Source: Sambucus nigra
Taxonomy: Eukaryota > Streptophyta > Magnoliopsida > Dipsacales > Adoxaceae
NCBI GenBank assembly: GCA_949130495.1
Contig: OX422215.1
Coordinates: 528,409,755-528,473,754 of the forward strand
Direction of reading: 5' to 3'
DNA length: 64,000 bases
Both the position numbers and the translations under genes were made by a program. A model generated the notes under the pieces. The model was not told the origin of the DNA and ran no database searches. It saw only the letters and a list, made by a program, of their open reading frames with translations. This document shows, piece after piece, positions 1-11,895 of this stretch (positions within the stretch are counted from its first letter, which is position 1; each line of letters opens with the position of its first letter).

Positions 1-1
1 A

Positions 2-2140
2 GAGGGGACTAGAGGTATTTATGGATGATTTTAGCATTTTTGGCTCCTCTTTTGATCTTTGTATCGCTAATCTTGAGAAAGTACTCGCCCGGTGTATGGA
101 AAAGAACTTAGTGTTTAATTGGAAAAAATGCCATTTCATGGTGACTGAAGGAATAGTTCCTGGCCACATAGTGTCATCCAAAGGAATTGAGTAGATAGGG
201 ATAAAATAGATGTCATAGCCGATCTTTCCCCACCTAAATCACTAAAGGATGTGCGCTCCTTCTTGGGACATGCAGGGTTTTATAGAAGGTTTATAAAGGA
301 TTTTAGTGCCATCGCTAGACCCTTGAGTAACCTCCTTATGAAGGATGCCCCGTTTGAGAGGAACGAAGCATGCTAAGGTGCTTTTGATAAATTGAAAATC
401 ATGCTTGTTTTCGTCCCCATCATGCGAGCTCCAAATTGGTGCCTTCCATTCGAGCTTATGTGTGATGCGAGTGATTACGCTATAGGGGTTATTTTGGTCC
501 AACGAAAGGATAGGAAAGATCATGTCATCTACTAAGCTAGCTGGAATTTAACTTGACTGCAACTTAATTACTCCACCACGGAGAAAAAATTGCTAGCGGT
601 AGTGTTTGTCCTAGACAAATTTTGCTCGTACCTCATTTGTTCGCCCATCACATGATTTGCCAACCACGAGGCACTGAAATATCTCCTTGCTAAGAAAGAT
701 GCTAATTCGAGCCACATAAGTTGGATCCTACTCCTACAAGAGTTTAATCTCTCCATCAAAGACAAGAAATGGGGTAGAAAACATCATTGCCGATCACTTG
801 TCCCGGCTTTCATCTGACGTGCCTAGTGATCCCATACCCATAGATGAATACTTCCCTGCTGAGTAATTATTTTCCACATCTTCTCTCCCCTAGTTTGCGG
901 ATATAGTTAACTACCTTGTCATGGGAGCCGTCCCTCCCGATTGGACACCGCAAGAGAAGATGAAGTTCATTACTTGATCACACATGTTCTTTTATGAAGA
1001 CCCATATCTCTTTAAGTATTACGCAGACTAAATCATCCATAGATGTATACCGATTGACGAGATCCCTAGCATCATTCATTTTTATATACGAAAGCGTGTG
1101 GAGGACACTTTTCCACGAATAAGACGACTGCAAAGATTCTTCAAAGCGACATCTATTGGCCCACAATCTTTCGGGATGTGTACGCTTATTATAAATCTTG
1201 AGATAGATGTTAAAGGATGGGATATATCACCCGATGATACATAATGCCATTAACCCCTCTACTCGTCTTCGAGTTATTTAATTGTTGGGGTTTTGACTTC
1301 ATAGGCCCTTTCCCCCATTACTTTGGTTTCCTATACATCCTTATTGTGGTAGACTATGTATCAAAATGGGTTGAGGCCATAGCTACAAGGACAAATGACA
1401 ACAAAGTGGTGATCAAGTTCTTACAAGAGCACATACTCTTTTGCTTCGGTGCTTCGATGGCAATTATTAGTGATAACGGTAAGCATTTTTGCAATAGGCT
1501 ATTTCCAAACTTATAAGAAATAATGGAGTTGTTCACAAAGTTAGGACGACTTATCACCCCCAATCGAATGGGAAAGCTGAGTTAGCAAATCATGAGATTA
1601 AGCAAATCTTAGAAAAGACCGTCGATCCTAATCAGAAAGATTAGTCCTTACGCTTAAATGATGCGCTATGGCTTATCGAATCGCATAAAAGAACCCCCTA
1701 GGGATGTCCCTGTTTCTCTTTTTGTATGGAAATCCTTGCCATCTCCCCGTGGAGCTAGAACACAAGGCATATTGGTCCATTAAGAGGTTGAACTATAATT
1801 TGGGTAAATTCGATGAAGCACGAAAGCTTCAATTGAATAAGTTGTAAGAGCTGCGTCATGATGCGTATGAGAATGCCAAAATATCTAAGGAAAAGAATGA
1901 AACTCGACCATGATCGAATTATCCGTCGAAAGGAGTTCATTCGGGCCAAAAGGTGCTTCTCTACAACTCTAGGCTACACTTGTTTCTAAGAAAATTACGA
2001 TCGAGATGGACTAGATCATTCATTGTGAGAAATGTGTTCCCCCAAAGAGCTGTGGAATTGGAAGGTCCAAAGGGGGGGAGATACGTTCAAAGTTAACGGA
2101 CAATGCCTAAAGCCATATCTAAGGGCATGTGTGGAAGAAT
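2..2140 (+). pseudogene. Athila-type Ty3/gypsy pol remnant (RT, RNase H, integrase)
   Basis: This is the 3' part of a retrotransposon polyprotein that would copy element RNA into DNA and integrate it. The window opens inside the reverse transcriptase: the FMDD catalytic motif is at 18-29, followed by the thumb and connection region. RNase H follows near 450-500 (MCDASDYAIGVIL). The integrase zinc finger region is near 1090-1195. The integrase core is at 1244-1516, with DFIGPFP near its start and [13 protein letters not shown] near its end. A GPY-like C-terminus is at about 1960-2135 (RSRWT, then VFPQRAVELEGPK, then KLTDN). Stops and frameshifts occur throughout, for example an in-frame TAG near 192, so it is dead. 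The longest clean stretch is 90 codons in the integrase. The Athila assignment is by resemblance of the integrase tail and by the ORF that follows. The 5' half lies outside the window. Confidence 0.85.
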
Positions 2141-2823
2141 CCAACCCTATCTGGTTATCGAACCCCATTTACAAGGTTGAGTGAGCTGTAACAGAGATGT
2201 CTTTGCAACCCCGGTGAATATGGGGTGATTCTTGTGTATATTAGTAGTGTGTAGGTTAGAGGATCGTTAGAAGTCCGTAGGTGAAAGTTGTGAGAGGATA
2301 GGATCTCAAGAACACAGTTTGAGACAGAATAGAGAGCTTCGACGAAAGTTGTTGGGCAATCCGAGCGAATCATGCGTAGGAATAATTATGGAAGTGTTCG
2401 AAAAATTGAAAGAGAAATAGTCTACACTTCAAAGAGAAGAGGGTGTCTTAACATCATACCTGACTAGTTCGTCCCTAGAAGAGACCGGATTGTTTCGGTA
2501 TTAAAAAAATGAATAAAATAAAAAGGAACCGAACCGGTCCGCCCCTGGGACCTGGACTGGTTCGCTTTCTGCAGATTTTGGTTGTTTCTCTAGCTGCACC
2601 CCCGTTTCCCCCAATACATTCTTCTCCATCCAAATCCGATTTCCACCCATTTCCCCACCCATTTCCCTCCATTCTCCCCCCTTTTCCCTCTAAAATCCTT
2701 CCCCCCTTCCATACACCACTTATAAACACACACCCTATCCCACCCATTTCTCCTCACACCATTCACTTCCCTTTCTTACTCTTACTTTCCCTCAATTTCC
2801 AGCAGCCCCAATTTATTTCTAAA
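2141..2823. other. Inter-ORF region of the Athila-type element
   Basis: This lies between the integrase tail and the downstream transposon ORF. No domain is recognisable. From about 2585 to 2815 the plus strand is extremely C-rich (runs of CCC, CCAC and CCTTCC), like a transcribed leader. Around 2519-2567 there is a short phrase built from GAACCGGTCC and GGTTCG with partial inverted symmetry. A similar phrase occurs at 7530-7692. An open frame of 131 codons here is low-complexity Pro/Phe-rich sequence, and I do not regard it as a gene. Confidence 0.5.
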
Positions 2824-4000
2824 TGGAAAACAGGGCTCTACCCATCAAATACACCTCCGTTGAAATCCTACCTGATGGCAATGGGGCGTTCAGTTCACAT
2901 CTAGAGTGCCTATGGTGCGAGCGCTTTTTCAATCATTCCCGCAAATTACACATCAAGCGCCAAGTCAAATGGAAAAAATACCTCCCTCCATCACAAACCT
3001 TTTCCTTCCAAGGGGGTGGTGCCGATTTTTCAACGAGCCACATGAAGTGGTGTGGGAGGACGAAGTGCGTTCTTTTTATGGCTCTCTCATCCGCACGGTC
3101 TAGTTTGAAGCCAAAGCTTATGTCGATGCGACCCCAATCCCCTTCTCATTAGAAATTCTATCCCTAAATCTAGAAGCCAAGGGGTTTTCGAGCCCTGACC
3201 GGTAGGTGTATCCTAATAATGCCCCCACAATTATGAAAAATACGTGTATCTCCCGCCTTTCACCAGGAGAAAATTAGGTTCGCGAAATTTTTTTGGTGGG
3301 AAATCTTAATGACAAGTCCCACATCACTTTCTAAACCGTATGCGCCAACATCCTATAAACTTCAAATGATTCGGCGATGCGCCCTCTCCAATCCACCCTT
3401 GTCTATCACCTCTTTGATTCCAACACCACTATCCATGTTGCCCCAACCCTATACACCGATATTCTTTATGCAACCTTGGATCAAAAGGGTAAGGCCCCTC
3501 TCCCATATCCCCACCTTATCACCTCAATCTTCGCCGATGCCGGTATTCCCCCCCGAGTGTTTCCCCGTATTCCAAAGCCCATTGGACAGGAATCCCACAC
3601 AAGGAGTGAGAAGCAAAGGGAAGTGATACGAGCCGCGAGGGTGGAGGATGATGATGATGATGACGACGATGATGAGTAGGAAGAGGAGGAGGCCGAGGAT
3701 GTTGAGATGGAAGAGGGTGAGGAAGCAGAGTATGACAAAGAGTTTGATTCGGATTACGAGCCGGCGGGAGCGGACATCACTCGTCGCATTGAGAACTTGG
3801 AAACGAGTTTCAATGACTTTTTAAGGGATTATAGGGCGGAATAAGCGGCATACCGACGTGACACCAGCATGATGGTCCGCCTTTAAGTGGAAATGTACAA
3901 GCTCTAAGTAAGTGAGGGGGTACCACTCCCCACTTACTTCTATGACCCCTATGATCTCAACGCACCTGACCCGTCAAACCCACCCCCGCAGTAGCCCAAT
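2824..4000 (+). pseudogene. Degenerate plant-transposon-protein ORF (Transposase_32-like) downstream of pol
   Basis: Two frames together resemble the 'putative plant transposon protein' domain often found in Athila-like elements. The first block begins near 2824 (MENRALPIKY) and shifts frame near 2906. It holds CRFFNEPHEVVWEDEVRSFY at about 3025-3085. The second block, 3377-3679, contains LVYHLFDSNTTIHVAPTLY and PYPHLITSIFADAGI, the usual C-terminal half. An acidic tail of nine Asp and one Glu codons follows near 3646-3676, then further Glu/Asp-rich sequence in another frame to about 3790. Stops at about 3100, 3679 and 3842, plus the frameshifts, make it non-functional. Its position between integrase and a purine tract fits the extra 3' ORF of Athila elements. 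The function of this domain is not established. Confidence 0.65.
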
Positions 4001-4212
4001 GTTTGTGTGGTTGTTTTAAATATGTAGTTCTTCAACGTTTGGGTGCTTAATTGCTTGTATTTTTTCGCTGATGAAGAGCTATGTATTTTCTATCCTTTTT
4101 ATGCTTGTAATATTGTTTAGTAATATAAAAAAATTTGCATTTTGCCTTTGTTTATTTTTATGCACTTTCCTTTATTTTAGATTTTAGTCCTTTTGCATAG
4201 GGACTTTGCAAA

Positions 4213-4240
4213 AGTCAAAGTTTGGGGGGGGGGGGGGGTA
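4213..4240 (+). other. Polypurine tract with a G15 run
   Basis: The sequence CAAAGTTTG leads into 15 consecutive G at 4224-4238, followed by TACTC. Athila-like elements carry a similar AAGTxTGGGGG tract just upstream of the 3' LTR, where it primes plus-strand DNA synthesis. The position after the last element ORF supports that role. The run is longer than the usual five to seven G, so slippage expansion or sequencing error in the homopolymer is possible. Confidence 0.6.
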
Positions 4241-5665
4241 CTCATGTGCTTTAAAAAAGTTCCCAAAGTCCAAAATGCCCAAAAAAAATAAAAATAAAAA
4301 AGAAAATTTCCAAAAAAAAATTGAAAGTTTTCGAAAAAGCAAAAAAATATTTTTCTTCAAAATAAATAAAATTTTGAATTTAAAATTTTCAAAAATATCA
4401 CTAAAAATTTGTTTAAAGTCTCAAATTGTAAAAATTCTAATGCCCAAAGCCGAAATTAACCAAAGATCGAAATTGAAAGAAAATTGATGACTTTACGAAT
4501 AAGTGTAGAGATTAATCAACCCGGTGAGATTTCGAGCCTTTCGATTTTTGTGAGTATTTAAATCAATCTGATTTAATGGTTAACTTAAAGTTCTTTGCAA
4601 CGTATAAAATAAGGCGTTGATGATCTCCAATTTGTTGTTTTGATCGTTTACAGGAAACGAGTGAGATGTTGTCTTGAAAAGCGCACTAAAATATCTCTAA
4701 ACTAAATATATTCTCGAGATGAAAATGGTAAAATAATTAGTGATTCAGACAATGAAGTAGGCCATCGTTTGTTTACCCAAAAGTATTAGCCATAAAAAGT
4801 TGTGAAAAACTATCCCTTTGCTACCCAATTTGAGCCTAATAAAATTTTCCTTTTCGTTTGATAACCCGAAAAACCCATTTAGCCCGGAATTGTGAAAAAT
4901 TGAAAGTTCAGAAATAAAGTCCGAATGGTGCAATAAAAAGGGGCAAGGAAAAAAAGAAAAAAAATTGCCTAACAAAATTAGCCCAAAAAAATAGAAAAAA
5001 AAATAGAAAAAGAAAGAGAAAATGAGCAAAAGCCCGAAAAAGCACTAAAGGACATCACATAACATTTTCCAATTTCGAATTTTCCAGCCATTCTCATTTT
5101 ACCCAATACACCTTATAACCCGAGAAAATCCTAAACGAGTCCGAATTTCAAAATTAATTACCGCGTGGAGATATAAAACACGAAAAGATAATAAGAGAGA
5201 CAACATGTTGTGAAAAAGAGGCGATGTTTTCAGTTTCCAATGACCGTATTCTGATGAAGAGATCCTTTCACCCCAAATATATTTCGTCTTTCAAATTGTG
5301 TGCATGAATTTGTGTCCATTATATTTACTCTTTTATATCACACACACCGAGCGTAATAGCCACATTCCGAGTGATTAGTTTGTGAGAGCATCCCGTGAGA
5401 TTTTAAAATCAAAATGAATTTTTGAAAAAGTAATATAATGATCAATCGGTGGAAATTGGCGATTTAATTCTCGACTTCACACACACACACACACACACGC
5501 TACAAATTGAGACTATTGAATATGGATTTACAATGACTATTTTTAGAAAGGTTTGAATTGTACAAGTTTTAAGTATTTTGAACTTTCTTTGTGTCGAAAA
5601 ATGAATTTTGTGGGTATATTCACTGCAAACCCTCACGAGACACCATTCGTCCAACTCAGGTAATC
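4241..5665 (+). mobile_element. Probable Athila-type 3' LTR, left part
   Basis: Non-coding, A-rich sequence directly follows the purine tract. Short stretches in the same order resemble 25935-27100: the AACCCGGTGAGATTTCGAGCC area near 4517 matches AACCCATGAGATTTGAGC near 26004, and CACGAGACACCATTCGTCC near 5635 matches CACGAGACACCACTCCTCC near 27067. Both are therefore likely the same LTR family. The LTR is interrupted at 5665 by a solo LTR and resumes at 6959. Its outer end is not resolved. No gene is seen. The 93-94 codon frames here are low-complexity Lys/Asn or Phe runs. Confidence 0.45.
5478..5498. repeat. (CA)n microsatellite
   Basis: About ten CA units sit inside the LTR-like sequence. 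Confidence 0.9.
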
Positions 5666-6958
5666 TGTAACAACCCGAATTCTTAAATGGCTATTTTTTA
5701 AAATTAATTTTGGAAAATAAATTTTGAGATTTAATTATTTTTAACAATTAAAAATGTTGAGTTTTATATTTGAAAAGTAGATTTTCAATTGGATTTGGAT
5801 TTAGATTTAAAATGAAGTTTTTATAAAGATTTTAACTTATATTTTAAGCTAGAGTTACTGGGCAGATTTGCCAGGGGCGAATCGGCTCGCCCTTGGCCGA
5901 ATCGATTCGGCGATGGCAGTTTCGGTAGGTGGATGGGTTTTTGAAGAGTTTTAGTTTTATAAAATTCTTATCTTTTTCCCTTATAAAAATAGGTCGTGGG
6001 TGGAGAAGTTTTCAATCAGCTTTTTATCAAAACAAAAATGCAGTAGACCTTTTTTATTTCCTCTCCCTCTTTATACAAACCCTAGACCCTATTTTTACTC
6101 ATTGTTCAACCTTAGATTTGGAGGTCTATATGGAGTTATCTCATGTTGGGGCTAGAACGAGTTTTGATTATATTCACAAGAGGAGCGTGACGGTGTGATC
6201 AGATTTAGGGGTTGAATTTATGTCACGATTCATGTGATTGTTTTGAGGTACGGGACTTACACGATATGCTCCTAAATTCCCTCGAGAGTATTCCATTTGT
6301 TTTCTGTGTCAATTGCACTCATGTTGAATTGTGATATTCATTGGAATCCTGAAAAATAGTTGGAATCTATTATTTGATTCATTGAGATATATTATATTGT
6401 TTATTTGAGTATAGTATCATGAAAGTTTAATATGGCACGGATAATGGGCACCCACCAACAGCCCAAAAATCGTTATATGGATTTGAGATGCTTAGGGGAG
6501 GTGAATTGAGGCCGGGTGACCCATTGATGTGTTGTTGAGAAATTGATATTGATATAATGCTTGAGTATTGCATTTGATTTGTATATGCTCATTCATATTG
6601 TTGAGATTTACTCATCGTGCTAATTATTTTTGAGCATCTATTCCTGTCATATTGTGTACTTCCCCGGATTTTCTTTTAGTGGCAAGCTAGCATGGATTGG
6701 GACGTAATGGGCTACTTTGGAGAATTATTTTAGATATTGGATTGGAAGATTTATTTTTATGTATAAAGTAGTGGTGTAATTTTAGTTGGAGAATTTTGTA
6801 TTTGAGAGAAACTTTATTGTAATCATTATTGTGGAAATATAAGGATTATGGACTTGTGGTATTTTAATTTTGGGGATTTATATGCTCTATAATCATTATT
6901 GATGTTTTTAGTTTAGTTTTATCATAGTAGTGCCTCGTGTTTTGCGTGGGGTGTTACA
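5666..6958 (+). mobile_element. Tekay/Del-like solo LTR, 1293 bp
   Basis: It begins TGTAACAACCC and ends GGGGTGTTACA, the terminal pattern of Tekay/Del-type gypsy LTRs. A perfect 5-bp target duplication, taatc, flanks it at 5661-5665 and 6959-6963. No second LTR or internal region is present, so it is a solo LTR left by recombination. A TATA-like CTTATAAAAATA near 5980 on the plus strand gives the orientation. A phrase of CGAATCGG and CGAATCGATTCGG with inverted symmetry lies at 5875-5910, shortly upstream of the TATA box. Confidence 0.88.
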
Positions 6959-7115
6959 TAATCTAGGGGTTTAATGGCTTGTTGCTTACGCTAAATGCAA
7001 TCGCTTGCCCGCGGAAGAGGTACTCTATCCTAATAAAGTATTTGATAAGAGTTTGACCTTGTTTTGATTCTTTTACATTGCTCGGGACGATCAAAGTTCT
7101 AAGTTAAAGGGGGTT
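6959..7115 (+). other. Retroelement 3' internal end with polypurine tract
   Basis: After the taatc duplication, the interrupted host sequence resumes. It runs into GCTCGGGACGATCAAAG and then AAAGGGGGTT at about 7106-7115, directly before a TGATTAG LTR start. This CTCGGGACGA...GGGGG arrangement is a familiar 3' end of plant Ty3/gypsy elements. Whether it belongs to the pol at 1-2140 or to another element cannot be decided here. Confidence 0.55.
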
Positions 7116-8690
7116 TGATTAGACATAAATTCTTCATATTTATCCCCATAATTTAGAGTCTTTTAACACTTCGTGCGGTGTAATTCGAGCTGATTTATCT
7201 CATATCATTGCTACTGACATTTTCTAACGAGTATGCCGAGTTTTGTATATTTCTCATATATTTTGTAGGTATTTAGTGCACGCGAAGAAAAAAAGAAAAG
7301 AAATCAGGAGAAAAAAAGGAGAGAAAAGAAGAAAAGTCAAAGGGAAAAACAGTAATTTTACATATGGAATTTAGACGAGAAGCCTAAGAAAAATTAAATA
7401 TCTTCAGTCCATGAGAATTTAGGAAGGAACGACAGCCAAATTCGAATCCCTTATCAAAAGTTATGAAGTGTCAAAGTTGAGAAGAAATCAAGAAGAAAAA
7501 TAGGAAAATAAGAAAACTGCATAAACCAAAACGAACCGATGAAGATGAAAAATGAACCGGCCCGGTGCTGGTAAATGTTCTGCAAGAGGCAAATCGAACT
7601 GATGAAAAGGAAAAACAAACTGATCTGGTGCTGCGAAAATTTTTGTAAAAAGCGAACTGAACCGATACCCAGCTGGCCTGGACCAGTTCGACTCATGGAT
7701 TTTTGAATTATCTTTCTTTTTAAATAAGAGTTGTGCATGGATCAAACTCCTGTAAAAACGTAGTGTCGTTATTCCAACTTGTACCAAACATTGAAGATGA
7801 GTTCCTTTTACATAGTTTAGAGAGAGAAGAAGGAAAAAAACCCTAGGAACTTAAGTCTTATAATCTTATGGTTTGCAATTCAAGATTTCTACAATAGAGT
7901 TTGTTTATTTTCCTTTACTGCTTGAAGTTCATAATTCGTGCTTACTTTGTTTATTTTCAGAAGTTCTTAGATTCCCTTTCTTATCTTGGTACAATTTTAA
8001 AATGGTTTTGAGTATATGCACAGTAGAAAACATAGCTTTACTTAATTGCACCATACTAGGCTAGGCTTTTAAGGGTTGGGATGCATGAACCCAACCCGAT
8101 GTGGTTTGCATGACTATAAAATTAGTTATGTAAATTAATAAATGATTGAATCGTGTTGTGTAGTAGTCATAACCGTCGTAGAAATTTTAACCTTGTTTAC
8201 CCTAGGTAATCGGGGTGTTTAAGAGTACGACGCGCATGTAGCTATTTTGACACCGCTTTATTCCTACTCTTGATTATGTATGATGCGGTCTAGTACCCTC
8301 ATATATGTAATGCTTGATATTAATAAAGGATGGCTTTAATCAATTATCTAATTCATCACTAGTTCCATATCCGGTAAACATACTAGGGTTCAGGGGACTG
8401 TATTTGAACCTATTTATCTCATTCATATTTAGTTAATCACAGTTTGTTTACTTCTGCTTATGTAGTTTAATTTAATTTGCATTCAGTTAATAGAAATCAC
8501 ATTCCATAAATTCATCATCTTTGCATTCTTTTTCTGAGTCAGTTTAGGGTTTGTCATCTTACCTATTACCGTCACGAGAGATCATCTTATTTCCCCAAGG
8601 ATTCGACCCCGTCTTATCGGAATTTTTACTTACACGACCAGTTTGCACTTGAACCAAAATTAGCATGCACTAGATCCACATTTTCAATCA
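7116..8690 (+). mobile_element. Ty3/gypsy 3' LTR, about 1575 bp
   Basis: The LTR starts TGATTAG next to a purine tract and ends TTTTCAATCA, giving short inverted ends (TGATT/AATCA). Its last 100 bases (CCAAGGATTCGACCCCGTC near 8596 and TTGCACTTGAACCAAA near 8643) have the usual look of plant gypsy LTR ends. No primer-binding site follows position 8690, so it is a 3' LTR and not a 5' LTR. A repeated phrase of GAACCG, CGAACTGA and CCTGGACCAGTTCG occurs at 7530-7692. Frames of 94-99 codons on the minus strand are not gene-like. Confidence 0.65.
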
Positions 8691-9094
8691 CGTCTGTACT
8701 AGTGAGTGAGTTAGAGGATATCTGAAGCTTCTTTAGACGTGGTGCATGTCATAATGCGACTGAACTCGTCAGGGTGACGGCTTCAAAAATGGCAGTTAAG
8801 TCGCATGAGTTAAAATTACTCCATTTGAAGTCTCCTTCTATCCAGGTAGTGACGGATGTTGGGCCTATAACATCGCCATTGATGACTGTGGGTGTTGTCA
8901 CCCTGTTTTACATACAAGACATACTCTTTCATCGATGGATTTTAAAATAGAGCCATAAAAAATATACGGAATTTAGTATAACTTGATTTCCAATATGCAT
9001 CAAAAATAGGTACCCTATTATAAAAATTATCCATTTAAACCAAAAATTTTAAAGATAACAGAAAAACTTAGTGTAACTGGCTCTGGTACCAATT
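8691..9094. other. Unassigned non-coding stretch
   Basis: No domain or repeat is recognised. It lies between a gypsy 3' LTR and a reversed primer-binding site, so it may be the start of the internal region of the copia-like element to its right (minus strand). Confidence 0.35.
9079..9091 (-). other. Primer-binding site, initiator tRNA-Met type (reverse)
   Basis: The reverse complement reads TGGTACCAGAGCC, one mismatch from the TGGTATCAGAGCC site that primes many plant LTR elements. It places the 5' LTR of a minus-strand element immediately to the right. Confidence 0.65.
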
Positions 9095-10196
9095 TGAGAA
9101 TGTGGGTTCGTATGGATAATCCGTATATTAGGTTCCTCACACATAAAATAAAATTTAATAAATTTTTATCTTGATTAGAAGTTAAGTGAACATGAGAGGA
9201 TTAAGTTCAGTTTTAATTCTAATCAATCACACAATCAAAACACACATGCAAAGAAGTAAGGAAAAATCCCTAAAAGGGGAAAACCTTTTATTCAGGACTA
9301 TAGAGAATTTGACAAACACGGTCAACTTATAAACTACTTAAAATGACTAAATATAATGCATAGAATGTTCAATTCTTTTGCAAAATATGTCCCAGTACAG
9401 CGCCATCTGCAAGAAGCCATCTTCCCTCAGTATGCACTGAATGGCCTTCTTCTTCTTCTTCTTCTTCTTCTTCTTCTTCTTCTTCTTCTTCTTCTTCTTC
9501 AGGAGTAGAACCTCGATTCCACAAGTCAGCAGTAGAGATGGACTTTAGAAGGGTTTTTACACGGTGCATGGAAACTAAGGTTTCATAAACTCACAAATCA
9601 CGTATGGGGATGTATGATTGGAAACAAAAGTGATTTTGAAAAACCAAATATGAAAACTTTTGTAACAGGTATTAAAAAATTTCTTTCGTCAAAGTTCTTG
9701 AGAAATTCTAAACAAAACACTTTTTTTTATAATAAAATCACGAATTTTGAGGCGATATGATTGTTTGAACGAAAATAGACCTCGTTTGAATGATATTTAT
9801 TTCTCATTCAAACTGACTTCTAACGAGCTTCAAACGATATATATCAGTCAAGGCATGGATGTCTCATTTGAAGGTCGTTTGATGGTGGTTCTTACGAGGC
9901 TGTATATCTCATTTGAACGAGACTCAATCTCGTTTGAATGACACAAAAAAAATAAAAAAATCTCGATTTTAAAAGCAAACATCCCAGAATATGATTTATA
10001 ATAATCTATGAAAACATAAGTTTTAATACCTACATAAAGTGTTGATGATGAATCTAGAAATGGAGTTCCGTCTCTAACCTGTCTTCGAATGAACTTGGAG
10101 ATGTAGTGTTTGGTTTGAGATGCCGATTTATAACGAGATACGCCAAAACTATAAAAAAGCCTAAGTTATGGGAAATTGTAAAATCTTTCTCTTACA
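9095..10196 (-). mobile_element. Copia-type LTR, minus strand (probable)
   Basis: It is bounded on the left by a reversed primer-binding site and on the right by CTCTTACA, which resembles the CCTTACA end of the SIRE-like LTR at 35894-37048. The length, about 1.1 kb, is also similar. It shares the repeated TCGTTTGAA phrase (9750-9940) with that family and the AAAGGGGAAAACC block near 9276. No target duplication could be paired because the internal side is unclear. Confidence 0.5.
9447..9500. repeat. (TTC)18 microsatellite
   Basis: Eighteen TTC units. On the minus strand they read as a Glu run inside a spurious 66-codon frame. Confidence 0.95.
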
Positions 10197-10647
10197 GAGA
10201 TTAAAAATCCATGTGAGTGAATATTCACAATGATGAACTTACTTTATGAATAAATATATGTCACTCTCTCATAGGACATGAACTTAGTTAGGCTTTGGAC
10301 ACATGCTGGCGGTGGCACAACACACCCCTCAGCGTATAAAAGGCACACTATGTCTTCTTTATTAGTATCGACTCTTAGAAACCCTATTGTTACTCTGTAA
10401 AACCTTTTTTAGAGAGAGAAGGGGCATTTATTGTCCCCAATGGTAGTTTATGCCCTTTATGCCCTATTATTGTGAAACAGACTCACGCCTTACACAGTGG
10501 ACATAGACCAATTGCCGAACCACATAAACCTTTGTGTTTATCTCTATTTCTCTCTCATTTTTCTACTAATTTCTTGATTATTAATGTTTTATTACATCTT
10601 TGTAATACTTACACCTAGGGTGGATGTAGAGTATGATCTCAGTATCA
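10197..10647 (+). mobile_element. 3' portion of a Tat-type gypsy 5' LTR
   Basis: A TATA box (GTATAAAAGGC near 10338) is followed by a downstream block typical of Tat-lineage LTRs: GTGGACATAGACC near 10498, then CCGAACCACATAAACC. The LTR ends AGTATCA at 10647. The primer-binding site begins seven bases later. The upstream LTR border is not visible and may have been displaced by the copia LTR ending at 10196. Confidence 0.6.
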
Positions 10648-10653
10648 CCATTT

Positions 10654-10668
10654 TGGCACTGTCTATAG
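10654..10668 (+). other. Primer-binding site of the Tat-type element
   Basis: TGGCACTGTCTATAG closely resembles the TGGCGCCGTCTGTGG site of Tat-type plant elements and the related site at 30846-30863. It marks the start of the internal region whose gag follows at 12058. Confidence 0.6.
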
Positions 10669-10705
10669 TAACGTTTTCATCATTCTCATCTTTATCTTGG
10701 GTTTC

Positions 10706-11895
10706 TGTAAGGACATAAATTTCCAATTGAGTCCCTGTATTGTTTTGACTTAATTTCGTGAATAAACTGTGTTTGTAATATGTCATAGGGATATTTTATT
10801 TAGTCACGATCCCACTTGGTCTATGACGTATTGAAGAAAATTGAAGACGTTGCGACAAAGCTTCAAAGAAATAATCATGCTGAAGTTTAATTGGTGCAAG
10901 TTTATTCGTCTTCAAAGTTAAATTGCATTCCGAGATCACACGGGTATGAATGCGTATATTTAATGATGCCCAGAATTGTTTTTATAAAAGATAAGGATGT
11001 ATTTTTATTAAGAAAAATATTTTAAAATGTTTTTAAAAGTGTTTTAAAGGTTTACACTACGTTTTATTCTGATAAGCTCGAAATAGAGTTTGACTAATTT
11101 GGATCTCTTTTGGTAAAGACATTTTAAACAAAAAGTCAAACTGACGCGTTGTCGTTCAAACGATATAAGCTCTCGTTCAAACGAGATGCTCATGTCGCAC
11201 GAATGATGTGGCTTTGTTGTTCGAACAACACGTTTTTTGAGGTGGCACTTAATTGTTATTTAAAGCGTGTTTTCGTCAGAGTTTCGTAAGTGTGCATCTG
11301 GAAAAATAGTTTACCATCTAGTACATTGTTTGCACATGTTTTCCAAGGTTTAAAAAGTTTAAACACATCCTTAGAGTTTGCAAAGATTTGAGTTATAATT
11401 ATTATATGTTTATGTGATCTTGCTGCACCAAGAAAGTTTGTTCTACCATTGAATATCAGGGTTTTGCGGTGAAGAAAAGAGAACGACTTCTTGTTCGACA
11501 TCGTAGACGAATCAAAGCCATTCGGTGGACACCGAGATATTCGTGGAGTCGAGTGTTGTGGACAGGTATCGTGGAAGACAGAATTTCTATTGAGTTATTG
11601 AGTAAGGCTAATCTGTCTTTGTAAAACCTTTGTTCATAGTGATTGTCTGGCTTGGGCCGTCCGAGGTTATTTTCCAATTTTGGGGCTTTTCGTCGTACAT
11701 CCAGCGTTGTGAGTAATCTTTACTTTATTTTACTTGCTTTAATCACTAGATGCATGTTTAGGATTAATCAAGATAAAATTGGTTTAAAGTAAGAATTGGG
11801 TTTTTCACAACTTGGTTTGGTGCAAATTAAAAGTTGGATAATTTTTTGTGAAAAATTGGTTTGATTTGAAACACACGTGTATGACAACTCTTTCA
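10706..11895 (+). mobile_element. SIRE-like copia solo LTR, 1190 bp
   Basis: It starts TGTAAGGACATAAATTTCC and is homologous, in reverse, to the LTR at 35894-37048. For example, GTCTGGCTTGGGCCGTCCGAGG near 11644 and TTTACTTGCTTTAATCACTAG near 11728 match the reverse complement of 36040-36130. A perfect 5-bp target duplication, gtttc, lies at 10701-10705 and 11896-11900. There is no second LTR, so it is a solo LTR inserted between the primer site and gag of the Tat-type element. The repeated TCGTTCAAACGA phrase lies at 11151-11180. Confidence 0.85.

Noticed and set aside
2509..2904. 131-codon Pro/Phe-rich frame
   Set aside because: It is a translation of a C-rich leader, with strong strand bias and no domain.
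3481..3738. Ser-rich minus-strand frame
   Set aside because: Shadow of the Asp/Glu-rich tail on the plus strand.
8691..9078. Possible host exon between retroelements
   Set aside because: No frame above 60 codons and no splice-bounded coding pattern; proximity to a reversed primer site favours retroelement origin.
9369..9569. Glu-rich frame on the minus strand
   Set aside because: Produced by the (TTC)18 microsatellite inside an LTR.
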